NCBI GenBank assembly: GCA_009711825.1
Contig: VEMY01000028.1
Location: 1 to 49,617 of the forward strand
Source: Bacillota bacterium
GTDB lineage: Bacteria > Bacillota > Proteinivoracia > UBA4975 > VEMY01
DNA length: 49,617 nucleotides
Direction: 5' to 3'
The notes under the pieces were generated by a model. That model did not search any database and was not told where the DNA came from. It saw nothing but the letters and a program-made list of their open reading frames with translations. Position numbers and translations under genes: made by a program. Below are positions 6,536-14,313 of the stretch, in pieces. Each line of letters begins with the position of its first letter. Positions within the stretch are counted from its first letter, which is position 1.

Positions 6536-8689
6536 ATGACATCTGTGGAAACAATCAAGAAGTCTCGTAATGTGTTGGCCGAGTACACCTATCAGCCTGC
6601 GGCCGCAGAGAAGGGCTATACAGGCAAGTCCCTGTATGTCAATCTCTCTGACGGCACTATTAAAGCAAAGACTATTACCGAGCAAATGAAGGACGTTTTT
6701 ATTGGCGGCAAAGGGTTTGGTCTCTGGTATCTCTGGAATGCAGTAACACCTGAAACCAAATGGAATGACCCTGAAAACGAAATAATTATTTCAGCCGGCC
6801 CGATTGGCGGTATCACCCAGTACCCGGGCTCCGGCAAATCGCTAGTGGTTACCCTCTCGCCTTTGACAGGTTCTGTTATGGACAGTAATGTCGGTGGCTA
6901 TTTTGGTCCTTATCTCAAGTTCTCCGGTTGGGATGCTCTGGAGCTTCAGGGTAAAGCTGAGCGTGATACCGTCCTTTTCATTGACGGTGACACCGGCAAG
7001 ATCACGTTGGAAGAAGTGGACCTGGACCCCTCCGCAAGTCATCTGACCAGCGAGTTGCTAACCGAAGCTTATGCCGAATCGGAAGCTGACCGCAAGCATA
7101 TCTCCGTTGTCTCAACGGGCAGCGGCGCCGATAACACTCTCATCGGTCTTCTGAACTTTTCCTTCTATGACAGCCGTCGCAAAGTTACCCGCCTCAAGCA
7201 GGCTGGTCGTGGCGGCATCGGCACAGTATTCCGGGATAAAAAGATTAAAGCGCTGGTGGTCCGTTATTCAAAAATGACGGGCAAAGATAATAACCCCGTA
7301 GATTACGATACAATTGCCCGCACCGGGCGGAAACTCCATAAAGAGATCAATCAGTTCGACGATGTGCAGTGCCGGATGCGGCAGGCGGGTACTGCTAACC
7401 TGATGACAGCAATGAATGATTATGACCTCCTGCCGGTAAACAATTTCAAGTATGGTTCCCATGTGGACGGTAAAAACATCTCCACCGAGGCCCTGATTGA
7501 ACGGTTCACTCAAGGCATGTACGACGGTTGCTGGTTCGGTTGTTCGATGTCCTGCTGTAAGGCAGTGGACGATTTTGAACTCAAGACCGGCCCCTTTAAA
7601 GGTGAAAAGGTTATCGTTGATGGACCGGAGTATGAGAACGCTGCCGGTTTGGGCGCCAACTGCGGCATTTTCGATTTGGATTATATTTTCGAGGCCAACT
7701 TCTATTGTGATACTTACGGCCTGGATACCATTTCCACCGGAACGCTGATGGCGTTTGCCATGGAATGTTATGAGAACGGCATCATCGACAAGGAAGTTAC
7801 CGGCGGCATGGAGCTGAAGTTCGGGAACAAGGATGCCGCCATGGAATTGCTACATCAGATGGGTCAGGGCCGGGGCTTTGGCAAAATCGCTGGTCAGGGT
7901 GTTCGCCGGATGAAAGAACTGTTCATCAAAGAATATGGCGCCGACCCCGAGTTCCTCCAGGATATTGGCATGGAGGCCAAGGGCCTGGAGTATGCTGAAT
8001 ACGTCAGCAAAGAATCGCTGGCTCAACAAGGTGGTTTCGGCCTGACCAATAAGGGGCCCCAGCATGATGAGGCCTGGCTGATATTCATGGACATGGTGAA
8101 TAACCAGATTCCTACCTTCGAAGACAAAGCGGAGGCGCTGCATTACTTCCCCATGTTCCGGACCTGGTTTGGTCTACAGGGGCTGTGTAAGCTGCCCTGG
8201 AATGATGTAGAACCGGAAGGAAACAGAGAATTGCCTGACGCTGCAAAAGTGCCTGAGCACGTGCAAAACTATGTCGATATTTTCAATGCTGTTACTGGAA
8301 AAAACATCGACAAAGAAGAAATGATCCGTCAGTCGGAACGGGTCTACAATTTCCAGCGGGTCTTCAACCTGCGGATGGGTTTCGGCAAGCGGGAGCATGA
8401 CGCTATCCCTTACCGCTCAGTGGGACCGGTAACTGTCGAGGAATACGAGTCCCGGGCCGAGCGTTATGACGGTCAGCTCAAAGAGCTTGGCCATTCCCCA
8501 GAGCAGATGAGCACAGAGGAAAAAATGCAAGTTCTCCGTAAACATCGCCTAGAAATGTACGAGACTCTTGTAGATACGGTTTACAAGCGCCGGGGCTGGA
8601 CCATGGACGGCGTGCCCACTCTCGAACATCTGCAAGCTTTAGGTATCGATTTCCCTGAAGTTGTGGAAGTGGTAAAGAAGCATCTTTAA
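6536..8689 (+). CDS. Aldehyde:ferredoxin oxidoreductase family enzyme (tungsten/molybdenum pterin)
   Basis: This 717-residue member of the AOR family oxidises aldehydes (or runs the reverse reaction) with ferredoxin, using a bis-pyranopterin W or Mo cofactor and one [4Fe-4S] cluster. The family N-terminus KGYTGKSLYVNLSDGTI begins near residue 26. QAGRGGIGTVFRDKKIKA, a cofactor-binding segment, is near residue 220. The cluster ligands appear as C332, C336, C340/C341 and C551 (GLCKLP). The first spacing is CxxxC rather than the usual CxxC. I chose the ATG at 6536, with GGGTGA upstream; a GTG at 6527 is in frame. A ThiS/MoaD-like gene follows 20 bases later. The physiological aldehyde is unknown. 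Confidence 0.9.
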   Translation: MTSVETIKKSRNVLAEYTYQPAAAEKGYTGKSLYVNLSDGTIKAKTITEQMKDVFIGGKGFGLWYLWNAVTPETKWNDPENEIIISAGPIGGITQYPGSGKSLVVTLSPLTGSVMDSNVGGYFGPYLKFSGWDALELQGKAERDTVLFIDGDTGKITLEEVDLDPSASHLTSELLTEAYAESEADRKHISVVSTGSGADNTLIGLLNFSFYDSRRKVTRLKQAGRGGIGTVFRDKKIKALVVRYSKMTGKDNNPVDYDTIARTGRKLHKEINQFDDVQCRMRQAGTANLMTAMNDYDLLPVNNFKYGSHVDGKNISTEALIERFTQGMYDGCWFGCSMSCCKAVDDFELKTGPFKGEKVIVDGPEYENAAGLGANCGIFDLDYIFEANFYCDTYGLDTISTGTLMAFAMECYENGIIDKEVTGGMELKFGNKDAAMELLHQMGQGRGFGKIAGQGVRRMKELFIKEYGADPEFLQDIGMEAKGLEYAEYVSKESLAQQGGFGLTNKGPQHDEAWLIFMDMVNNQIPTFEDKAEALHYFPMFRTWFGLQGLCKLPWNDVEPEGNRELPDAAKVPEHVQNYVDIFNAVTGKNIDKEEMIRQSERVYNFQRVFNLRMGFGKREHDAIPYRSVGPVTVEEYESRAERYDGQLKELGHSPEQMSTEEKMQVLRKHRLEMYETLVDTVYKRRGWTMDGVPTLEHLQALGIDFPEVVEVVKKHL

Positions 8690-8709
8690 TCTAAGCCGGG
8701 GGGATTTTC

Positions 8710-8907
8710 TTGATTGAAGTGAATGGCAGAAAAGTACCTTATGAAGAGGGTATGACCGTGAAAAAACTCTTGGATAAAATGAACTATACTTTTTCCATGA
8801 TTCATGTATGGGTGAATGGAGAATCGGTTCCGAAACAGGATTGGGAGACGTTTGTCATCCCACCACAGGCAAAGGTTCAGGCCCTGCATCAAATTGCAGG
8901 TGGCTAA
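8710..8907 (+). CDS. ThiS/MoaD-like ubiquitin-fold protein linked to AOR
   Basis: This 65-residue protein has the beta-grasp pattern (IEVNGRKVPYEEGMTVKKLL) and ends in Gly-Gly, the C-terminus that is adenylated and thiocarboxylated in sulfur carriers. Starting from the TTG at 8710 behind GGGGGGA gives the expected short N-terminus. ThiS/MoaD-like proteins next to AOR genes are a known arrangement and are thought to supply sulfur for the dithiolene cofactor. It is probably co-transcribed with the AOR and is followed by a terminator. No adenylating partner (ThiF/MoeB) lies in the window. Confidence 0.85.
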   Translation: MIEVNGRKVPYEEGMTVKKLLDKMNYTFSMIHVWVNGESVPKQDWETFVIPPQAKVQALHQIAGG

Positions 8908-8912
8908 ATTAT

Positions 8913-8946
8913 AAGCTCCGGCTTCGACGCCGGAGCTTTGTTTTTT
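8913..8946 (+). terminator. Intrinsic terminator of the AOR operon
   Basis: A 10-bp perfect stem (AAGCTCCGGC / GCCGGAGCTT) with a 6-base loop is followed by GTTTTTT. Confidence 0.9.
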
Positions 8947-8998
8947 GCGTTAAATAATTTCTAACCCGTTACAGATAATTGACAAATACTGATTCGTT

Positions 8999-9047
8999 TT
9001 GACACGCAGACAAAAAAGGATTACAGTGTTAATAATATTAACACCGT
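8999..9047 (+). promoter_or_regulatory. Promoter and palindromic operator of the flavodoxin-TetR operon
   Basis: A perfect -35 TTGACA (8999-9004) is followed 17 bases later by TACAGT (9022-9027). A large palindrome, GTGTTAAT-AAT-ATTAACAC (9026-9044), starts inside the -10 element. It extends by two further pairs, after one mismatch per side, to 9023-9047. The placement predicts repression by the TetR-family protein encoded in the same operon. Confidence 0.75.
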
Positions 9048-9079
9048 TAAAAATTTATATGTTTTGGAGGAAGATATTA

Positions 9080-9547
9080 ATGAAATCTGTTGTAATCTAT
9101 ACCACACGTTATGGAAGCACTGCCGAAGTCGCCGGCAAATTGGCCGGGGCCTGTAATGCGGACTTGATTGATCTTGCTAAAACCAATACTGTAAACTTGG
9201 AGCAATATGATGTCGTTTTTTTAGGTAGCCCAATATTTTCCAGCAATCTCGCCGGCAAGATGAAAAAATTCTGCGACGAAAATTCGACTGCTTTGCTAAA
9301 CAAGCGTTTGTATCTGTTCATATGCTGCGCCCATGAAGGTGAGGAGGCCCGGAAGCAGATAGACGTTGCCTGGCCGGAGCAACTGGTAGCCCATGCAGCA
9401 GACAAAACCGTTTTGGGTGGCGCCGTGATTCTGGAAAAATACAATTTCCTGATTCGGGCACTGATGAAGAAGCTTGGCATTAAGGAAAGTTTCACACGCA
9501 TTGATGAAGAAGCCATCGCCAAATTGGCCGGGAGTGTCAACGAATGA
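9080..9547 (+). CDS. Flavodoxin-fold protein
   Basis: This 155-residue protein has an N-terminal FMN phosphate-binding loop, VIYTTRYGSTAEVAGKL, and a later FLGSPIFSSNLAGKMKKF segment, both typical of flavodoxin/HemG-like domains. It is probably an FMN-binding electron carrier or small flavin oxidoreductase in the cytoplasm. The ATG at 9080 lies 9 bases after TGGAGGA; the longer frame from 8999 runs through the promoter and operator and is not used. Its stop overlaps the start of the TetR gene (ATGA), so the two are translationally coupled. Confidence 0.85.
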   Translation: MKSVVIYTTRYGSTAEVAGKLAGACNADLIDLAKTNTVNLEQYDVVFLGSPIFSSNLAGKMKKFCDENSTALLNKRLYLFICCAHEGEEARKQIDVAWPEQLVAHAADKTVLGGAVILEKYNFLIRALMKKLGIKESFTRIDEEAIAKLAGSVNE

Positions 9548-10140
9548 CAAATAAAGAGTTGCAACGGCAGCGGATGAGGGGTTATTTCATCGACGCAGCT
9601 ATTGAGCTCATCGACAATGAAGGGGTGGAAGCGGTAAGCGCACGCCGGGTCGCTGAGTTGGCCGGCTATTCCTACGCCACCATTTACAATTATTTTACCG
9701 ACATCAAGCATCTCTTATGGCATTGTCTGCCTATCTATATTGAGCGCATTAACCAACAGTTACAGCCGGAGCGGATGCCCGGACCTACCGGACTCGATAA
9801 ATTACGTCAGTCGGTACGGGCATATGCCAAATTCTTTGTCGATTATCCCCATAGCTTCCGCTTTATTTTTCTTACGGAGCTGGGAGATACACCTGAAGAG
9901 CTCATCAGCACCATGGAAAAGCCGACCTTCAATGAGACCTTAATGCGCATTCTCCAGGAATGCGTGGCTGAAGGGGTGCTGACACCGGAACAAGCATCGG
10001 CTCTCATAGGCATGATTGGCTTTACCGTCAACGGGGCATTGCTTTTTTATCTAAACAACCGTCTTGATGTGGACGAGGAAGAATTCTTTATCATGCTGGA
10101 TAAAGCACTTGATCCAGCGCTCAACTACGGAGGGAAATAA
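9544..10140 (+). CDS. TetR/AcrR family transcriptional regulator
   Basis: This 198-residue protein has an N-terminal TetR helix-turn-helix at about residues 10-55 (AAIELIDNEGVEAVSARRVAEL...YSYATIYNYFTDIKHLL). A helical ligand-binding domain follows, with the pattern KLRQSVRAYAKFFVDYPHSFRFIFL. It overlaps the flavodoxin gene and is followed after one base by the FMN-binding protein gene, so all three form one operon. It most likely represses its own operon through the palindrome at 9023-9047. The inducer is unknown; a redox or xenobiotic signal would fit its neighbours. Confidence 0.9.
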   Translation: MTNKELQRQRMRGYFIDAAIELIDNEGVEAVSARRVAELAGYSYATIYNYFTDIKHLLWHCLPIYIERINQQLQPERMPGPTGLDKLRQSVRAYAKFFVDYPHSFRFIFLTELGDTPEELISTMEKPTFNETLMRILQECVAEGVLTPEQASALIGMIGFTVNGALLFYLNNRLDVDEEEFFIMLDKALDPALNYGGK

Positions 10141-10141
10141 A

Positions 10142-10534
10142 ATGAAGAAGTCGGTAAAAATTGTTGGTATTGTCGTTCTGGTTCTGGCGATTGCCATAAG
10201 TGCTCTGGTTTTGCGCTTCGTTAGGGCGGCGGATGAGACGTCTGAGCTCCTCGCTGCCGCGTCGCTTGCCAATCCCGACCTCAGCATGGTTGGCGCCGGT
10301 GAATACTTTGGTGAGTTTAATACACCGGTACTTGCCGTTAAAGTCAAAGTCACGGTTGCCAATCAGCAAATTGTTGCTGTTGAAATCATCGAGCATGACC
10401 ATATGCGCGGCGGACCAGCGGAAGCGATAGTAAATACGGTAATCGAGCGCCAGGAACTGCTTGTCGACCATATTTCGGGAGCTACCCATAGTTCCAAGGC
10501 AATCCTTCTGGCTATTCAGGACGCACTTCAGTGA
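10142..10534 (+). CDS. Membrane-anchored FMN-binding domain protein
   Basis: This 130-residue protein has one N-terminal membrane segment (residues 5-27) and an extracytoplasmic FMN-binding domain. The D109-H-I-SGAT115-H-S motif resembles the ApbE-dependent flavinylation site, where FMN is attached covalently to a threonine. This suggests an extracellular flavin electron carrier. The start at 10142 has GGAGGG 6 bases upstream. Being in one operon with a flavodoxin and TetR suggests regulated flavin-based electron transfer across the membrane. No apbE gene is present in this window, so flavinylation would need one elsewhere. Confidence 0.85.
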   Translation: MKKSVKIVGIVVLVLAIAISALVLRFVRAADETSELLAAASLANPDLSMVGAGEYFGEFNTPVLAVKVKVTVANQQIVAVEIIEHDHMRGGPAEAIVNTVIERQELLVDHISGATHSSKAILLAIQDALQ

Positions 10535-10585
10535 GTTGTGATAGCTGTACCGTGCTTGCGAAAGGCACAATCGGTACCGAATCAA

Positions 10586-10594
10586 TGGTATAAT
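10586..10594 (+). promoter_or_regulatory. Extended -10 promoter before the exporter gene
   Basis: TGGTATAAT is an extended -10 (TGn plus a perfect TATAAT), 27 bases before the next ATG. No good -35 is seen at 16-18 bases, which is acceptable for an extended -10 promoter. Confidence 0.5.
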
Positions 10595-10620
10595 GTAGAC
10601 GCAAAATTGTTTCGGAGCTG

Positions 10621-11517
10621 ATGAAATTGTTTATTGGAATGCGCATTTTTAAGACTGCTGTGGCGGTAGCGATATCTGTGTATCTGGGTATTTTGATAAA
10701 TTTGGATTCCCCTTTCTTTGCCGCCATCGCTGCACTAATTACCCTCCAGGGGAATTTGGTCGACTCATTCAGTATGGCAAAATACCGATTGCTGGGAACG
10801 GTCTTCGGCGGGGGGTTTGGATTGATGGGCGCTACACTCGCCTGGAGTAATCCCCTGATGATTGGCCTTGGTATTGGAGTTATTATTTTCCTGGCCAACA
10901 AGCTGAAGTGGAACAAAGCAATTCCTATTGCTTCAATTGTCTATGTTTCCATCATGCTGGTTGAGGGAAGCAGCATTTACTACAGCCTGCACCGGGTTTT
11001 AGATACCTCTGTCGGGATTGCAGTCGCAGTGATTGTGAATATGGCGATTTACCGGCCGTACAGTCGTGATCGGGTTATGAAGGTTTCGATTGACTTGGTG
11101 GAAAAATTCCGGCGGACGATAAAGCTGTTTCTCTGCACCAAGGATGACCTCTGCATGACCGCTGTTGAGAAGGAGTTGGCTGTGCTGGAGGCCGAGCTGC
11201 CGGCTCTGAAAAAAGAAGCGCGCATGCATATTTATCGTGCCGAGGATGGAATTGATTTTGAGGCGGTAAAGGAACAATTTGACGCCCTGTACCAGAATCT
11301 CAGTATGTTGGCCGCTATGGGCCATGGCCTGCAACTGAAAACCGAAATGGTTCAGCGGCTTGAAGATCTCTACGGTTTAGAGCTGAATCCAGGAAGGAAT
11401 CTTAGCGACAAAGATATAGTCTTCAACTACCACCTGGAGATTGCCCTGGACTTACTATGTCAATTGAAGAAAACCTTTAATTTGCCTATTCATGAAAAGC
11501 AGACGGCAGAGGGTTAG
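10621..11517 (+). CDS. Aromatic acid exporter (ArAE/FUSC-like) family membrane protein
   Basis: This 298-residue protein has an N-terminal half of about six membrane helices (residues 5-145) and a C-terminal cytoplasmic helical domain. The segment GMRIFKTAVAVAISVYLG followed by PFFAAIAALITLQGNLVDSF matches the ArAE_1 (DUF939) family, whose members are half-size relatives of FUSC/AaeB exporters. The ATG at 10621 has GGAG 4 bases upstream. It likely exports organic acids or similar compounds; the substrate is unproven. An APH-like gene follows 16 bases later. Confidence 0.78.
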   Translation: MKLFIGMRIFKTAVAVAISVYLGILINLDSPFFAAIAALITLQGNLVDSFSMAKYRLLGTVFGGGFGLMGATLAWSNPLMIGLGIGVIIFLANKLKWNKAIPIASIVYVSIMLVEGSSIYYSLHRVLDTSVGIAVAVIVNMAIYRPYSRDRVMKVSIDLVEKFRRTIKLFLCTKDDLCMTAVEKELAVLEAELPALKKEARMHIYRAEDGIDFEAVKEQFDALYQNLSMLAAMGHGLQLKTEMVQRLEDLYGLELNPGRNLSDKDIVFNYHLEIALDLLCQLKKTFNLPIHEKQTAEG

Positions 11518-11533
11518 GCAAGGGAGCGGCGAG

Positions 11534-12346
11534 ATGGAGCAATCCCTAGAATTATTGACTGCGAAAATTGTTCCCGGTAGTCGGCTTTTGCGTTCCTGGC
11601 CCCTGGTCGGTGGGGTATCGGCAACAGTAACGGCCGTGGAGCTGACCTTGTCTGAGGGTGCGCTGTTAAAGTTGGTCATTCGCTGTCATGGCGAAGCCGA
11701 CAGGAAGAGAAATCCTAACATTGCGGCCGACGAATATAATTTGTTACATATTTTATATTCTGCCGGTTTGCCCGTTCCCCGCCCTTATTATGCTGGTTTC
11801 TGCACATCATTTCCCGCTCCCTGTCTGGTGATTGAATATATAGAGGGGAAGGCTGAATTTGCCCCGACCAATTTGCCCGCTTACCTCAGACAAATGGCTT
11901 CTGCCTTGGCGAGAATACATTCCCTAGATGTAGAGTTGCTTAATTTATCGTTCCTGCCCCGACAGTCTGAGGTTTTGCCGGCATCTGGTCGATTATCTCT
12001 GGTTCATGGCGATTATTGGCCGGGAAATATTCTCTGGCAGGAGCAGAAGCTGGCTGCAATTATTGATTGGGAAGATGCCTGTGTGGGCAGCCCCCTTTAT
12101 GACCTGGCAAACTGCCGCTTGGAACTGCTTTGGGCCTTTGACCAACATGTCATGCAGGCCTTTACTTCGGAGTACCAGGCCCTGTCTGGGCTCGATCTAA
12201 GCTTGCTCTCATGTTGGGATATTCATGTTGCGAGCAAATCTCTGCCTAAAGTAAAAGGCTGGGGTTTGCCACCGGCGCGCGAGCAGGAAATGGAAGTAAA
12301 GGGGCATTGGTTTATAGATTATGCCCGAAGAAAGTGTAAATTTTAA
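11534..12346 (+). CDS. Aminoglycoside phosphotransferase (APH)-fold kinase
   Basis: This 270-residue protein has the APH/choline-kinase catalytic loop HGDYWPGNIL (H158, D160) and the metal-binding IDWEDA (D178). An N-terminal lobe ends in a hinge around CLVIEYIEGK. Such proteins phosphorylate small hydroxylated molecules; an actual resistance role cannot be assumed. The ATG at 11534 has GGGAGC upstream; an earlier ATG at 11492 overlaps the exporter gene and lacks a ribosome binding site. It probably shares a transcript with the exporter. A terminator follows. Confidence 0.85.
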   Translation: MEQSLELLTAKIVPGSRLLRSWPLVGGVSATVTAVELTLSEGALLKLVIRCHGEADRKRNPNIAADEYNLLHILYSAGLPVPRPYYAGFCTSFPAPCLVIEYIEGKAEFAPTNLPAYLRQMASALARIHSLDVELLNLSFLPRQSEVLPASGRLSLVHGDYWPGNILWQEQKLAAIIDWEDACVGSPLYDLANCRLELLWAFDQHVMQAFTSEYQALSGLDLSLLSCWDIHVASKSLPKVKGWGLPPAREQEMEVKGHWFIDYARRKCKF

Positions 12347-12371
12347 CAAGCTCAGTTGCCGCCCGAATTAG

Positions 12372-12410
12372 AAACGCCGGATAAGTCCTAAAATCCGGCG
12401 TTTATTTATT
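12372..12410 (+). terminator. Intrinsic terminator
   Basis: AAACGCCGGAT pairs with ATCCGGCGTTT (11 bp), followed by a T-rich ATTTATTT stretch. It ends the exporter/APH unit. Confidence 0.8.
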
Positions 12411-12453
12411 TCCTTAGAATTTACTCAGCAAAAATTGTAAAAAAGGGAGGATA

Positions 12454-12566
12454 TTGTTGTCGCTTACCGAATTATTATAACAATCCGGCCGGGAGTGAGT
12501 CTGTGCTAGAACAGTTTGTCTTGCGACGGAAAGGAGGGACATTGCTTTATTAGACGTTGGCCGGAT
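12454..12566 (+). promoter_or_regulatory. Promoter and leader of the symporter operon
   Basis: A candidate promoter, TTGTTG (12454-12459), 16 bases, TATAAC (12476-12481), precedes the symporter genes. Within the leader, ATCCGGCC (12483-12490) is complementary to GGCCGGAT (12559-12566) over 8 bp, enclosing 68 bases that include a spare AAGGAGGG. The pairing may be chance or a regulatory fold. Confidence 0.4.
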
Positions 12567-12599
12567 GCCAGAGAAAATCAGAGAGGGAGGAATATTTGA

Positions 12600-12707
12600 A
12601 TGGAGTTGACCGCGGCAACTTGGTTTTGGCTGCTTGTTCCGATGCCCCTGCTGATTGTATGGGCTATCCTCAGCTACTTTCATGAGAAGAGGGGGGAAAG
12701 CAAATGA
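12600..12707 (+). CDS. Symporter small accessory membrane peptide
   Basis: This 35-residue ORF begins at the ATG at 12600, behind GAGGGAGGAA. It encodes one hydrophobic helix (WFWLLVPMPLLIVWAIL) and a charged C-terminus (HEKRGESK). Its TGA overlaps the ATG of the PutP-type symporter, giving tight translational coupling. Tiny single-helix proteins next to sodium:solute symporters are a known accessory type that probably assists assembly or activity. The position, ribosome binding site and composition together make it a real gene despite its size. Confidence 0.82.
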   Translation: MELTAATWFWLLVPMPLLIVWAILSYFHEKRGESK

Positions 12708-14212
12708 CCCCAACCTACATTACCTTTGGCTTCTATCTGGTTGCCATGATAACTGTCGGAATCATTACTTATCGCATGACTAATACGCTTTCAGACTACG
12801 TAATCGCCGGACGGAACCTTAATAAGTGGGTGGCTGCGCTTTCTGCTCAGGCCAGTGACATGAGCGGTTGGTTGCTCCTGGGCCTGCCCGGCGCTGCATA
12901 TGCTACCGGTCTCGGCGCCTGGAGTATCTGGATTGCAATTGGTTTGGCTACCGGGACATTGTTAAACTGGCAGTATGTGGCCAAAAGACTGCGGAGTTTC
13001 ACCGAAACCTTTGGCGATTCAATTACACTCTCCGATTATTTCGCCAATCGTTTTCAGGACAAAACCCATGTTCTTAGGATAGCTTCCGCTATTTTTATTC
13101 TTACTTTCTTCTTGTTCTACACTGCTTCCGGACTGGTGGCCGGCGGCAAACTCTTTGAAGCAGCCTTCGGCATGGATTACACAACTGCGCTGCTAATCGG
13201 TACATTTGTTATTGTCGCCTATACGTTTATGGGCGGATTCTTTGCGGTCAGTTGGAGCGACTTCTTCCAGGGTGGCCTGATGTTCCTTGCGTTGATCATT
13301 GCCCCGATTTTGACAATACAGTATGTTGGAGGTTTGGGTGCGGTGGCAGATGCCATCAGCAACGCCAACCCCGGTTTGTTGGATATTGGCGCCGATGTGG
13401 ATTACGCTATCGAGAACGGAGGACAATGGGTCTCACTTGGCTCCATGAGCGCTGTAGCGATAATCTCCGCTCTTGCCTGGGGGCTAGGGTACTTTGGCCA
13501 ACCTCATATTCTCGCTCGGTTTATGGCTATCCGTTCGCTTAAGGATGTGAAGGTCTCGCGCCTTATCTCTGTGGTCTGGGTAGTCCTCACCCTTTATGGT
13601 GCTGTATTTGTCGGCTTCATCGGCATTTCTGCATTTGGCCCCGGCAACGGGTTACCTGACCCCGAGTGGGTGTTCATGGAAGTTGTCCAACTGGTCTTTA
13701 ATCCTTGGATAGCTGGAGTATTGCTGGCAGCGGTTCTGGCTGCGATTATGAGCACCATCGACTCTCAGTTGCTGGTGTCTTCCAGCGCACTGACAGAAGA
13801 CTTCTATCACACGTTCTTCCGGCGCAATGCCAGCCAGAAGGAGCTGGTTTGGGTAAGCAGAGTTGCCGTGCTTGTTATCGCGGGGATTGCACTGATTCTT
13901 GCCTTCAGCGGCGGACAGGTTTTGGAATTGGTGGCATACGCTTGGGCCGGTTTCGGCGCTGCCTTTGGCCCTGCGGTACTGTTCTCCCTGTTCTGGCGGC
14001 GGATGACCAAGAATGGCGCCTTGGTCGGCATGATTGTCGGTGGACTCACCGTCATTCTCTGGGAATACACCGGCTCTGCCCTCTATGAAATCGTTCCCGG
14101 CTTCTTGTTCTCCTCCATCGCCATCGTTGTTGTCAGTCTGCTTGGCAAAGAACCTACTCCTGAAGTGCTCAAAGAATTTGACAATGCAGAGGAAATTGTC
14201 AAGGCAGGTTAG
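12704..14212 (+). CDS. putP: Sodium:proline symporter family protein
   Basis: This 502-residue polytopic protein is the same length as typical PutP and has about 13 membrane helices. The family signature LSAQASDMSGWLLLGLPG is at about residues 46-63. A GGFFAVSWSDFFQGGLMFLAL region follows, and GYFGQPHILARFMAI precedes the central helices. It imports proline (or a related amino acid) using the sodium gradient. Expression is coupled to the overlapping 35-residue accessory peptide. Proline as substrate is inferred from similarity; other members of the family carry different solutes. Confidence 0.9.
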   Translation: MTPTYITFGFYLVAMITVGIITYRMTNTLSDYVIAGRNLNKWVAALSAQASDMSGWLLLGLPGAAYATGLGAWSIWIAIGLATGTLLNWQYVAKRLRSFTETFGDSITLSDYFANRFQDKTHVLRIASAIFILTFFLFYTASGLVAGGKLFEAAFGMDYTTALLIGTFVIVAYTFMGGFFAVSWSDFFQGGLMFLALIIAPILTIQYVGGLGAVADAISNANPGLLDIGADVDYAIENGGQWVSLGSMSAVAIISALAWGLGYFGQPHILARFMAIRSLKDVKVSRLISVVWVVLTLYGAVFVGFIGISAFGPGNGLPDPEWVFMEVVQLVFNPWIAGVLLAAVLAAIMSTIDSQLLVSSSALTEDFYHTFFRRNASQKELVWVSRVAVLVIAGIALILAFSGGQVLELVAYAWAGFGAAFGPAVLFSLFWRRMTKNGALVGMIVGGLTVILWEYTGSALYEIVPGFLFSSIAIVVVSLLGKEPTPEVLKEFDNAEEIVKAG

Positions 14213-14227
14213 GTCAGTTAGAAACGT

Positions 14228-14252
14228 AGCCCCGGCGCAAGCCGGGGCTTTA
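14228..14252 (+). terminator. Probable terminator after putP
   Basis: AGCCCCGGC pairs with GCCGGGGCT around GCAA, a strong GC-rich 9-bp stem. Only three T follow, so it is a moderate candidate. Confidence 0.65.
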
Positions 14253-14313
14253 AAAAGCTAGTCTAGTTGATTTTACTTGTTTTTTGTTGTATGATGGTGT
14301 CGGAGGTGGTAAT

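Noticed and set aside
8999-9079. Longer flavodoxin start at 8999
   Set aside because: It would translate through the promoter and the large palindrome, and it has no ribosome binding site; ATG 9080 has one.
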